From positions 744,001 through 808,000 of the forward strand of contig CAXXUH010000004.1 of the NCBI GenBank assembly GCA_963665405.2: a DNA stretch of 64,000 bases, in the 5' to 3' direction. The notes beneath the pieces are model-generated. The model saw only the letters and a list, made by a program, of their open reading frames with translations, was not told the DNA's origin and made no database searches. The translations under genes and the position numbers were made by a program. Of this stretch, positions 52,624-60,620 are shown piece after piece. This stretch comes from G963665405 sp963665405 (lineage in GTDB: Bacteria > Chloroflexota > Dehalococcoidia > Lucifugimonadales > G963665405). Within the stretch, counting starts at the first letter, position 1. Each line of letters opens with the position of its first letter.

Positions 52624-54072
52624 ATGAACCCCGTATATGCGCCATCTCTGGACGAGGCGAGGCGGCTGGCCGGGCAGGGCAACCTCCTGCCGGTCTACCG
52701 CGAGATCAACGCCGACCTGGACACGCCGGTCTCGGCCTACCTGAAGGTCGCGCGGCCCCCCTACTCGTTCCTGCTGGAGAGCGTGGAGGGCGGCGAGCGG
52801 ATGGCGCGGTACAGCTTCATCGGCACCGAGCCGTTCGACGTTCTGGAGACGGGTCCGGGCCGCAAGGACGGGCCTATCGACCCGCTGGTGCCGATCGAGG
52901 AGGCGCTGTCGCGCTTCAAGGTGGTCCCGACGGAGGGTACGGCCGGGTTCGACGGGGGGGCGGTCGGGTACCTCGCGTACGAGACGGTCCGATACTTCGA
53001 GCGGCTGCCGTCTCCCGAGTCTGATCCGCTGGGTCTGCCGGAGTCGGTGTTCATGTTCACGGACACGTTTCTGGTCTTCGACCATCTGCGGCACAAGATA
53101 CGGGTGGTCAGCCACGCCCGTCTCGACGGTGACGTGGAGGCGGAGTACGGACGGGCCGTCGAGCGGATCGAGGAGCTCGTGAAACGGCTGCGGGAGCCTG
53201 TGACGCTGCCTGTGAATGGACCCGTAGAGCCGGGCGGGAAGCCGGTCTCCAACGTGTCCAGGCAGACCTACGACGACGCAGTCAAACGGATCATCGACTA
53301 CATCTACGAGGGCGAGTGCATCCAGGTGGTCTACTCGCACCGGCTCACGCGCAAGACGGCGGTCCACCCGTTCAACATCTATCGCGCGCTGCGGGGCATC
53401 AACCCGTCGCCGTACATGTTCTACCTGGACCTGGGCGGGTTTCAGGTGCTCGGAGCGTCTATCGAGACGCTGGTGCGGTCGGTCGACGGCCACCTGGACT
53501 ACCATCCGATCGCGGGGACCCGTCCGAGGGGGGCGACGCCGGAGGAGGACCAGGCCCTGGAGGAGGAGCTTCGCAACGACGAGAAGGAGCGGGCGGAGCA
53601 CATCATGCTGGTCGACCTCGGGCGGAACGACGTCGGGCGGGTGTCGCGGTCGGGCACTGTCACGGTCACGCAGCTCATGGACATCGAGCGCTACTCCCAC
53701 GTCATGCACCTGGTGTCTCACGTGACCGGCGAGCTCAGGCCCGATCTGACCGCGTACGACGCCCTCCGGTCCTGCTTTCCGGCCGGGACGCTGTCCGGTG
53801 CGCCCAAGATACGGGCGATGGAGATAATCGCCGAGCTGGAGCCGGACAAGCGGGCGACGTATGGGGGAGCGGTGGGGTATTTCTCGTTCACCGGCAACAC
53901 GGACACGTGCATAACGCTGCGAACGATGGTGATGAAGGACGGGGTCGCGTCGATCCAGGCGGGGGGCGGGATCGTCGCCGACAGCCAGGCCGAGGCCGAG
54001 TACCGGGAGACGATGGCGAAGGCGGCCGCGCTGGTCCACGCCATCGACCAGGCCGAGGGGGACGGGGGATGA
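52624..54072 (+). CDS. trpE: Anthranilate synthase component I
   Basis: A 482-residue chorismate-binding enzyme. The tryptophan feedback motif LLES is present (SFLLESVEGGERMARYSFIG), as are HPIAGTRPRGATPEED, EHIMLVDLGRNDVGRVSRSG, FPAGTLSGAPKIRAMEII, GAVGYFSFTGNTDTCITLRT and GIVADSQAEAEYRET. One oddity: the usual GASPE is GASIETLVR. The stop (54070-54072) overlaps an ATG at 54069 in the ATGA pattern expected for trpE-trpG coupling, but the DNA after ATGAT is not trpG; true trpG comes 2.4 kb later. Confidence 0.95.
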   Translation: MNPVYAPSLDEARRLAGQGNLLPVYREINADLDTPVSAYLKVARPPYSFLLESVEGGERMARYSFIGTEPFDVLETGPGRKDGPIDPLVPIEEALSRFKVVPTEGTAGFDGGAVGYLAYETVRYFERLPSPESDPLGLPESVFMFTDTFLVFDHLRHKIRVVSHARLDGDVEAEYGRAVERIEELVKRLREPVTLPVNGPVEPGGKPVSNVSRQTYDDAVKRIIDYIYEGECIQVVYSHRLTRKTAVHPFNIYRALRGINPSPYMFYLDLGGFQVLGASIETLVRSVDGHLDYHPIAGTRPRGATPEEDQALEEELRNDEKERAEHIMLVDLGRNDVGRVSRSGTVTVTQLMDIERYSHVMHLVSHVTGELRPDLTAYDALRSCFPAGTLSGAPKIRAMEIIAELEPDKRATYGGAVGYFSFTGNTDTCITLRTMVMKDGVASIQAGGGIVADSQAEAEYRETMAKAAALVHAIDQAEGDGG

Positions 54073-54122
54073 TGGGGCACGAGAATGGGGCTCTATTGCC
54101 AGTAAGAATCGGGAGAACTGTG

Positions 54123-54746
54123 ATGCTTTTGCTTAAGGTCAACAAGGAGAGGATCTATCGTGTTCTCTCGGTTTTGGGCCCGACCGGCACTTTTCTTGGC
54201 CTGTATTTGTCTCTTAGAGCGGAGTCGCGTCAGCTGGGGTTCCTAGAAGGCTTCGGCTTAGCCATTGCGTTGGTTGTGGTGCTCGCGGCCATTCTTTTCG
54301 CGTGGAGCACCGGGCACAAGCGTCGATTGATACCTCTCGACGAGAAACACAAGATCAACGATTATATGTACCAATGGATCGATACCGGTGGGCAAGTTGC
54401 GATTTTTACTCGTGATCACACCTGGGTTGATGACGACCGCATGCGCGCCCTTCTGGAGAAGAAAGCGAAACGCGGCGAATTGACTATATGTCTACCTAGA
54501 CATACCTCGTTAACAGAGCAACTGAAGCAGATGAACGCCAAGATATACGAGTATGGATCAATTGATCACATTCCTCAGACGCGGTTCACAGTCACCCATT
54601 TCGGGCAGGCTGGAGCTCAGGTGGCTGTGGGCAGACCTCAGGGACAGTTTCACGTCATAGAAGAATTCGCCGCGAATGATCCTGCGTTCCACGTGGCCGT
54701 AGATCTTGTTGAGATAACTTCAAAGTTTTCCGCACCAAAGCCGTGA
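54123..54746 (+). CDS. Two-transmembrane protein with cytosolic unknown domain
   Basis: A 207-residue protein: two hydrophobic segments (about residues 13-30 and 43-61) followed by a soluble domain with GGQVAIFTRDHTWVDDDRMR, ALLEKKAKRGELTICLPRHT, TRFTVTHFGQAGAQVAVGRP and PAFHVAVDLVEIT. The soluble part resembles a phospholipase-D-like or related sensor fold without its HKD residues, seen in membrane-bound defence effectors, but I cannot name it. Lower GC and different codon use than trpE mark it as foreign. Start ATG 54123 has GGGAGAACTGTG before it; ATG 54069 (trpE overlap) is an alternative. Coupled to the methyltransferase by GTGA. Confidence 0.75.
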   Translation: MLLLKVNKERIYRVLSVLGPTGTFLGLYLSLRAESRQLGFLEGFGLAIALVVVLAAILFAWSTGHKRRLIPLDEKHKINDYMYQWIDTGGQVAIFTRDHTWVDDDRMRALLEKKAKRGELTICLPRHTSLTEQLKQMNAKIYEYGSIDHIPQTRFTVTHFGQAGAQVAVGRPQGQFHVIEEFAANDPAFHVAVDLVEITSKFSAPKP

Positions 54747-55510
54747 GCTGTCGTAAACCCGTGCGCCTTGCTGCCAATAAGACCCCGGCTCAGATCGAGT
54801 CTGAGTGGGATGCAATTGCGGAGTTGCGACATGATCAGATAGTGACTGGCAGAGACATTAGCTACACAGAAGTCATGGTCCCGATGGTGGAAGATTTGAT
54901 CTCAACCGCTTCGATGTCCAGGGTCCTAGACGTCGGATGCGGAACCGGAGAGCTAACCGAACGGCTTTCTCGTAGAGGGGGCGACGCGATCGGTGTCGAC
55001 GTCTCCGCGAAAAGCATCTTGATCGCCCAACAAGTGAACCCTCGTAAGCGCAACCTTACATACCTGCATTCATCTATCGAGGACTTCGTCGCGCATGCTG
55101 ATGGTGAGAAGTTCTCTTTGGTAGTAGCAAGCATGACGCTAATGACCAGTCCGAATCAGAGGACGGTATGGGAGAGTGCAGCCAAGCTCCTGCAACCGGG
55201 CGGAGTGTTCGTGGCGACGCTCACGCACCCATGTTTCTGGCCGATCTACTGGGGGTACTTCGACGCGGTGTGGTTCAATTACAGCGCGGAACTGGTCATT
55301 GAAGCGCCTTTCAGGATATCCAAGGAGACATCTAGCCTCACGACCACCCATGTGCATCGGCCTTTGTCGGACTACCTGATCGCGGCTTCCGAGGCTGGTT
55401 TGTCAATCGAGACTCTCGCCGAGCCTATCCCCACTGAGGCAGTGCAAAGGAAGTACCCTGTCCCATGGGGCTTTCCGCGGTTTCTAGGTATTAGGGCTCG
55501 CAAGGTCTGA
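54743..55510 (+). CDS. SAM-dependent methyltransferase
   Basis: A 255-residue class I methyltransferase starting with GTG that overlaps the previous stop (GTGA). Motif I VLDVGCGTGELTERLSRRGG, motif II GVDVSAKSILIAQQ, FSLVVASMTLM and KLLQPGGVFVATLTHPCFWP. It resembles small-molecule or lipid methyltransferases of the Methyltransf_11 group. The tight coupling to the membrane protein suggests the two act together. Like that gene it is less GC-rich than the trp genes. Confidence 0.85.
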   Translation: MSCRKPVRLAANKTPAQIESEWDAIAELRHDQIVTGRDISYTEVMVPMVEDLISTASMSRVLDVGCGTGELTERLSRRGGDAIGVDVSAKSILIAQQVNPRKRNLTYLHSSIEDFVAHADGEKFSLVVASMTLMTSPNQRTVWESAAKLLQPGGVFVATLTHPCFWPIYWGYFDAVWFNYSAELVIEAPFRISKETSSLTTTHVHRPLSDYLIAASEAGLSIETLAEPIPTEAVQRKYPVPWGFPRFLGIRARKV

Positions 55511-55559
55511 ACTCCTTGGCGAGGGGGCCGTTCCGCCCCGTTGAGTAGCCGAGAACCCA

Positions 55560-55706
55560 ATGATCCTACTGATCGACAACTACGATAGCTTCACCCACAA
55601 CCTCTACCAGTACCTAGCGGAGCTTTGGGCGGAGGTCACGGTGCGGCGCAACGACGAGACGAACGTGCCAAGAGAGAGCCAAGCTCCCACGGTTCAGGAC
55701 GGGTGA
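55560..55706 (+). pseudogene. 5' fragment of a second trpG
   Basis: A 48-codon frame whose first 36 residues, MILLIDNYDSFTHNLYQYLA and ELWAEVTVRRNDETNV, match the start of the complete trpG at 56503 (about 90% identical DNA over 108 bases, 11 differences), followed by unrelated PRESQAPTVQDG and a stop. It marks a second copy of the trpG start left inside the insertion. Confidence 0.92.
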
Positions 55707-55713
55707 TGGTTTG

Positions 55714-56442
55714 ATGGAAGCGCTCATTCGCAGACATGGCGTCGTGGCGATCATCGGGGGACTGCTACTGTACCTTTTCTGGCTCAGCCGTCCTGAGTGG
55801 GACGCGGAGATGCGGTTGTGGCGGGGTGTTGGCGATGCCAGCCTGCTGCTACTCTATGCAGCCCTCGCGCTCGGGCCAGCGGTCAGGCTTGTGCCCAGAG
55901 CTGGAAAACTACTTCCGATTCGGCGAGAGCTAGGAATCTGGTTCGGAGTCTTCGCGATTATCCATACTGTGCTTATCCTCAATGGATGGGTCCGTTGGGA
56001 GATTCTGCGTTTCATGGGCTACGAGTTCCTCCCGCAAGCAGACCGCATGGTGAGGCTTGAGTCCGGCTTTGGGTTAGCGAACCTCATGGGGCTCGCCGCG
56101 GTGCTGATGACTCTGCCACTAATGGCTACCTCAGCCGACACCGCGGTTCGGTTCTTGGGGGGCACCGCCTGGAAGTTCGTGCACTACGGGGCCTACACGA
56201 TCTTCGCCCTCGTAGTGCTGCACACTGCCTACTTCCTGTACATCCACTTCACACAGTCCTTCCACCGTCCGATCCCGCCAGCCAACTGGTTTCAGATTCC
56301 CTTCGCGGCCCTGACACTGATTGTGCTGCTGCTGCAACTCGCGGCGTTTCTCAAGACGGTTAGGCAGCAGCGCCGCAAAGCTCATCGCCTCATCGCTAAT
56401 GCCAGGACCCGCGGTCAGGACAGGGCTACTGCAGCCCGTTAG
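55714..56442 (+). CDS. Ferric-reductase-like (MsrQ/YedZ-type) membrane protein
   Basis: A 242-residue protein with about six transmembrane segments. Haem-type histidines lie in VFAIIHTVLILNG and WKFVHYGAYTIFALVVLHTA (two in the latter), the pattern of the ferric reductase-like domain PF01794 found in MsrQ and NOX. The basic C-terminal tail follows the last helix. No MsrP partner is nearby. ATG 55714 is preferred to TTG 55711. It is the third gene of the insertion between trpE and trpG. Confidence 0.85.
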   Translation: MEALIRRHGVVAIIGGLLLYLFWLSRPEWDAEMRLWRGVGDASLLLLYAALALGPAVRLVPRAGKLLPIRRELGIWFGVFAIIHTVLILNGWVRWEILRFMGYEFLPQADRMVRLESGFGLANLMGLAAVLMTLPLMATSADTAVRFLGGTAWKFVHYGAYTIFALVVLHTAYFLYIHFTQSFHRPIPPANWFQIPFAALTLIVLLLQLAAFLKTVRQQRRKAHRLIANARTRGQDRATAAR

Positions 56443-56502
56443 CAGTAATGCCGGCGGGAGGGCGTCAAACACACTCCTACCATGCCTGGACCAGGACGAG
56501 AA

Positions 56503-57066
56503 ATGATCCTTCTGATAGACAACTACGACAGCTTCACCTACAACCTCTACCAGTACCTGTCGGAGCTGGGGGCGGAGGTTACGGTCAGGCGCAACGACGA
56601 GACGAACGTCGAGGAGATCGCAGAGATGGCGCCGGAGAAGATCGTGATCTCTCCCGGTCCAAGCACTCCGGACAACGCCGGCATCTCCCGCGACGTGGTC
56701 CGCCACTTCGGCGAGACGACGCCGACGCTGGGCGTGTGCCTGGGACACCAGTGCATCGGCAGCGCCTACGGCGGAATCGTCCGGGGGGCGGGCGAGATAA
56801 TGCACGGCAAGATGTCGCTTATCCACCACGACGGCAGGGGGGTCTTCGAGGGCATACCCAACCCGTTCGAGGCGGTCCGATACCACTCGCTGGCCGTGGA
56901 GCGGGACAGCGTCCCCGACCACCTGGAGGTGACCGCCTGGACGGATAAAGGTATCATCATGGGCGTCCGCCACAAGCGGTATCCGGTCGAGGGGATCCAG
57001 TTCCATCCGGAGTCGATAATGACCCACGCCGGCAAGGATATTCTCAAGAATTTTCTGGAGATGTAG
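56503..57066 (+). CDS. trpG: Anthranilate synthase component II (glutamine amidotransferase)
   Basis: A 187-residue class I glutamine amidotransferase. Catalytic Cys79 in GVCLGHQCIGSAYGG, with His and Glu in GIQFHPESIMT. It provides ammonia for TrpE. The start MILLIDNYDSF is identical to the fragment at 55560 and lies after the insertion; a weak ribosome site (GACGAGAA) precedes ATG 56503, so expression may depend on whatever transcribes through the insertion. Confidence 0.95.
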   Translation: MILLIDNYDSFTYNLYQYLSELGAEVTVRRNDETNVEEIAEMAPEKIVISPGPSTPDNAGISRDVVRHFGETTPTLGVCLGHQCIGSAYGGIVRGAGEIMHGKMSLIHHDGRGVFEGIPNPFEAVRYHSLAVERDSVPDHLEVTAWTDKGIIMGVRHKRYPVEGIQFHPESIMTHAGKDILKNFLEM

Positions 57067-57145
57067 GCGCGGGGACGACAGAGCGGTCGAACGCCCGGGG
57101 GTGGAGTTCTCGGGATGACAACAGGACGATAGAGGGGCCCGGCAG

Positions 57146-57613
57146 ATGAAGTACCAGGTCAAGCCTATTGGGGTCGTCCGCAACGGGATTGCCGAGAAGG
57201 ACACGATCTGGGAGGAGGTCGAGTCTGAGATCGTCCTGGACGACGAGTACGCCGAGTCGCTGACGGGTCTGGACGAGTTCTCCCACGTGATCGTGACGTG
57301 GTGGCTTCACGAGTCGCGGGGATACCAGCGAGGGGTGTTCCGTCCCAGGGGTTGGGATGAGTTTCCCGAGGTGGGCACGTTCGCCACTCGGTCGCCACGG
57401 CGGCCGAACCCGATCGGGATCACGGTAGTGAAGCTGCTGGGGATCGACGGGCCGCGGGTCCGAGTCCTGGGGCTGGACGCGATCGACGGCACGCCGGTTC
57501 TGGACGTCAAGCCGTACATACACTACGGCGACCGGGTCGAGGACACTCGGGTGCCCGAGTGGATCAGGCGGTTCAACGAGGAGAAGCTGTACGAGGAGGA
57601 GGCCGCTCGCTGA
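57146..57613 (+). CDS. trmO: tRNA (adenine(37)-N6)-methyltransferase TrmO
   Basis: A 155-residue YaeB/TrmO-family enzyme: VKPIGVVRNG at the start, HVIVTWWLHES, GTFATRSPRRPNPIGITVVK and GTPVLDVKPYIHYGD, all family signatures. It methylates N6-threonylcarbamoyl-adenosine 37 of tRNA-Thr. GGGCCCGGCAG provides only a weak ribosome site. Its place between trpG and trpD is unusual. Confidence 0.93.
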   Translation: MKYQVKPIGVVRNGIAEKDTIWEEVESEIVLDDEYAESLTGLDEFSHVIVTWWLHESRGYQRGVFRPRGWDEFPEVGTFATRSPRRPNPIGITVVKLLGIDGPRVRVLGLDAIDGTPVLDVKPYIHYGDRVEDTRVPEWIRRFNEEKLYEEEAAR

Positions 57614-57689
57614 AAAGGAGAGTGCAGAGAGCCAGTGGCTTTCTACCTGCGGTCCCCAGGGCTCCCCGGACAGGATCATGAAATATGGG

Positions 57690-57752
57690 GTGTGCAGAGG
57701 GGCTAGGCCCCTTTGCCGGGAGTCTGAGGGTATCCCTCAGATATGATTTCTC
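57690..57752. repeat. Family A repeat between trmO and trpD
   Basis: TGTGCAGAGGGGCTAGGCCC, CTTTGCCGGGAGTCTGAGGG, TATCCCTCAGATATG. The same copies precede 5359 and 40075. Confidence 0.85.
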
Positions 57753-57855
57753 CCCCCTTCCTGGTGAGGAAGGGGGCCAGGGGGATGGTCGAGAGGGTTT
57801 TTCGACGCCCTGCTGGACGACCGTTTTCCAGGGCGGGCAGGTGGGTATAGAGAGA

Positions 57856-58869
57856 ATGATTAGAGAAGCCATAGAGGCCCTGGTCGAGGGGCGGAACCTC
57901 TCGGAGGAAGAGGCCGCCCTGGCGATGGAGGAGATCATGGGCGGCGAGGCGACGCCGGCCCAGTTTGGCGCCTTTGTCACCGCACTGCGGCTGAAGGGCG
58001 AGACGCCGGACGAGATCGCCGGGATGGCCGGGGTGATGAGGGCCAGGTCGCTTCACGTCGAGTTCGACGGACCGCTCGTCGACACGGCCGGGACCGGCGC
58101 GGACGGCTCCAGCAGCTTCAACATCTCGACCACGGCCGCGCTGGTGGCCGCCGGCGCCGGCGTGACGGTCGCCAAGCACGGGAACCGGGCTATGTCGTCC
58201 GCGTCGGGCAGCGCCGATCTGCTGGAGGCGCTGGGGGTCAAGATCGACCTGAGTCCGGAGGGTGTGCGTCGCTGCCTGGACGAGGTCGGATTCGGCTTCA
58301 TGTTCGCCCAGAGGTTCCACCCGTCGATGAGGTTCGCCGCGGGTCCGCGGCGCGAGATCGGCATCCGAACCGTGTTCAACATCTTGGGGCCGCTGACGAA
58401 TCCGGCGGGAGCGCAATCGCAGCTTCTCGGCCTGGCCGATGCCGGAGTCGCCGAGACGATGGCGCAGGTGCTTCGGAAACTCGGATGCCGCCATGCCGTG
58501 GTGGTGCACGGGGTCGACGGCATCGACGAGGTCTCGATCTCTGACGCGACCAGGGTCTGGGAGCTAAAGGACGGGACCGTGTCCGCCTACTCGGTCGCGC
58601 CTGAGGATGTCGGCCTGACGCGCGCACCGGCGGAGTCCATCCGGGTCGAGAGCGCCGAGGAGAGCGCCCGGGTCGTCCGCGGGGTCTTAGAGGGTAAGAA
58701 GGGTCCGCCGCGGGACGTCGTTCTGCTCAACGCCGCCGCTGCGCTGTTGGCGGCCGACGCGGTCCCCTCGCTGAGGGAGGGGATCGAGGCTGCTGGGAAG
58801 GCCATCGACGATGGCTCGGCGCTCGGGAAGGTAGAGGCGCTGGCCGAGTTGAGCCAGCGGCTGGAGTAG
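57856..58869 (+). CDS. trpD: Anthranilate phosphoribosyltransferase
   Basis: A 337-residue enzyme: VDTAGTGADGSSSFNISTTA (PRPP loop), AKHGNRAMSSASGSADLLEA, FAQRFHPSMRFAAGPRREIG, RTVFNILGPLTNPAGAQSQL. ATG 57856; GTG 57841 is a possible earlier start. Joins anthranilate with PRPP. Repeats separate it from trmO. Confidence 0.96.
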   Translation: MIREAIEALVEGRNLSEEEAALAMEEIMGGEATPAQFGAFVTALRLKGETPDEIAGMAGVMRARSLHVEFDGPLVDTAGTGADGSSSFNISTTAALVAAGAGVTVAKHGNRAMSSASGSADLLEALGVKIDLSPEGVRRCLDEVGFGFMFAQRFHPSMRFAAGPRREIGIRTVFNILGPLTNPAGAQSQLLGLADAGVAETMAQVLRKLGCRHAVVVHGVDGIDEVSISDATRVWELKDGTVSAYSVAPEDVGLTRAPAESIRVESAEESARVVRGVLEGKKGPPRDVVLLNAAAALLAADAVPSLREGIEAAGKAIDDGSALGKVEALAELSQRLE

Positions 58870-59110
58870 GACGCCTCCCCAGATTCTTCGCTGCGGCTCA
58901 GAATGACAACAGCAGGGGGTGTGCAGAGGGGCTGAGCCTCTCTGCTGGGAGTCTGAGGGTGTCCCTCAGAAATCATACACCTCTATTTTGGGGCGGGGCT
59001 CGATCGGGTGTAGGTGCGGAAGGCCCTCCGCCTCCCCAGATCCTTCGCTGCGGCTCAGAATGACAACAGGGCGGGATCTACTCACAAGCTCTCAGAATGA
59101 CAGTTGGGCG
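58870..59110. repeat. Family A and B repeats between trpD and trpC
   Basis: Family B (58873-58913), family A (58920-58980) and family B again (about 59027-59075), as GCCTCCCCAGATTCTTCGCT, GCGGCTCAGAATGACAACA and TCTGAGGGTGTCCCTCAGA. The trpC start lies in the end of this block. Confidence 0.85.
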
Positions 59111-59142
59111 CACGGCCGTGCGCCCCTACAGCGGAGAGGGAT

Positions 59143-59934
59143 TTGTCGGAAACCCCTGGCATCTTGAAGGAGATCGTCGCAGCGAAGCGGCTCGACGTCG
59201 AGCGCCTGAAGGTGGAGCGGCCGGTCGCCCTACTTGAGGAACTGATCGAAGAGCAGCCCGCTCCGCTGAACATGGCCGGCGCTCTGTGGGGGGAATCGGT
59301 CCGGATCATCGCTGAGGTGAAGAGGGCCTCGCCGACCAAGGGCCTGCTGCGTCCGAGCCTCGATCCGTCCGCTCTTGCGACGGCCTACGCCGAGAACGGC
59401 GCGGCGGCAATCTCGGTTCTGACCAACGAGGCGTACTTTCAGGGGAGCCTGGCGGACCTGGACGCCGTGCGGGCCGTCTCCCTGCCCCTTCGGGTACCCG
59501 TGCTGCGAAAAGAGTTCATCTTCGACCCCTATCAGGTCTACGAGGCGCGAGCCCACGGCGCCGATGCCATCCTGCTGATCGTGGCAATGCTGAGTCTGGA
59601 GCAGATCGGCGAGCTTCTGGCACTGAGCCGGTCGCTCCAGGTCCAGTGCCTGGTCGAGGTGCACGACGAGCCCGAGCTTCAGACGGCCGTGTCCGCGGGC
59701 GCCGAGATCGTGGGGATTAACAACCGCGACCTCCGGACGTTCAAGACCGACCTGGCCGTGACGGAGCGCCTGGCGCCGATGGTGCCTCCGGGCAAGATCA
59801 TCGTCGGGGAGAGTGGGATCAGCACCCGCGAGCACGTCGGCCGTCTGAGGAAGGCTGGGGTCGACGCGGTACTGGTCGGGGAGTCTCTGGTGACCGCAAC
59901 CGACCCCGGCGCGAAGCTCCGAGAGCTGACATGA
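59143..59934 (+). CDS. trpC: Indole-3-glycerol phosphate synthase
   Basis: A 263-residue TIM barrel: IIAEVKRASPTKGLLRPSLD, AAISVLTNEAYFQGSLADLD, PVLRKEFIFDPYQVYEARAH, INNRDLRTFKTDLAVTERLA and GESGISTREHVGRL. TTG 59143 gives the standard length; GGAGAGGG lies just before. Ends in a 4-base overlap with trpF. Confidence 0.95.
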   Translation: MSETPGILKEIVAAKRLDVERLKVERPVALLEELIEEQPAPLNMAGALWGESVRIIAEVKRASPTKGLLRPSLDPSALATAYAENGAAAISVLTNEAYFQGSLADLDAVRAVSLPLRVPVLRKEFIFDPYQVYEARAHGADAILLIVAMLSLEQIGELLALSRSLQVQCLVEVHDEPELQTAVSAGAEIVGINNRDLRTFKTDLAVTERLAPMVPPGKIIVGESGISTREHVGRLRKAGVDAVLVGESLVTATDPGAKLRELT

Positions 59935-60620
59935 CGCGGTTCAAGATCTGCGGCCTGCGGGAGTCCGCCCACGCCGTGGTTGCGGCCGAATCGGGGGCCG
60001 ATTTCCTGGGTTTCAACTTCGTCCCAGGAGTCCGGCGACAGGTCGCGGTAGACGAGGCGCGGCGCATCATCGGGGAGTACCGCCACGTCAGGGGCGAGGG
60101 CGGCCCAGGGCTGGTCGGACTGTTCGCGGACCAGCCGATCGACGAGGTCAACAGGATTGTCGGGTCGTGTCGCCTGGACTTTGCCCAGCTATGCGGGGAC
60201 GAGCCCTCGGAGTACTGGGGACGGGTCGAGGTCCCTGTCATACGGCAGATAAAGGTCCCCGGTGGAGCGGCGGGCGACGTGACCCGTGAGATCGAGGAGA
60301 GGGTGGAGGAGGCGCTGTCGCGCGGATACACGCCGCTGCTGGACCGGCGCGAGGCCGGCCACCTAGGTGGGACGGGCCGGAGCTTCGATTGGAGGGTCGC
60401 CAGGGACATCGCCGCCGATCACCGGATCGTCCTGGCGGGCGGGCTGACTCCGGAGAACGTTGCCGAGGCTGTGCGCACGGTAGGCCCGTGGGGCGTGGAC
60501 GTGTCGAGCGGGGTCGAGACCGCTGGCGTCAAGGACCTCGACAAGATCAGAGCCTTCGCCGAGCAGGTCCGGGCGGCCGACCGGGAGCTCGCCGAGGAGA
60601 GTCCGAACGAGCCTTCCTGA
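59931..60620 (+). CDS. trpF: Phosphoribosylanthranilate isomerase
   Basis: A 229-residue TIM barrel starting MTRFKICGLRESAHAVVAAE, with ADFLGFNFVPGVRR, VGLFADQ, LDFAQLCGDEPSEYWG and PWGVDVSSGVETAGVKDLDK (phosphate-binding glycine). The catalytic Cys is C7. Last trp gene in the window; trpBA do not follow within 3.4 kb. Confidence 0.95.
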   Translation: MTRFKICGLRESAHAVVAAESGADFLGFNFVPGVRRQVAVDEARRIIGEYRHVRGEGGPGLVGLFADQPIDEVNRIVGSCRLDFAQLCGDEPSEYWGRVEVPVIRQIKVPGGAAGDVTREIEERVEEALSRGYTPLLDRREAGHLGGTGRSFDWRVARDIAADHRIVLAGGLTPENVAEAVRTVGPWGVDVSSGVETAGVKDLDKIRAFAEQVRAADRELAEESPNEPS

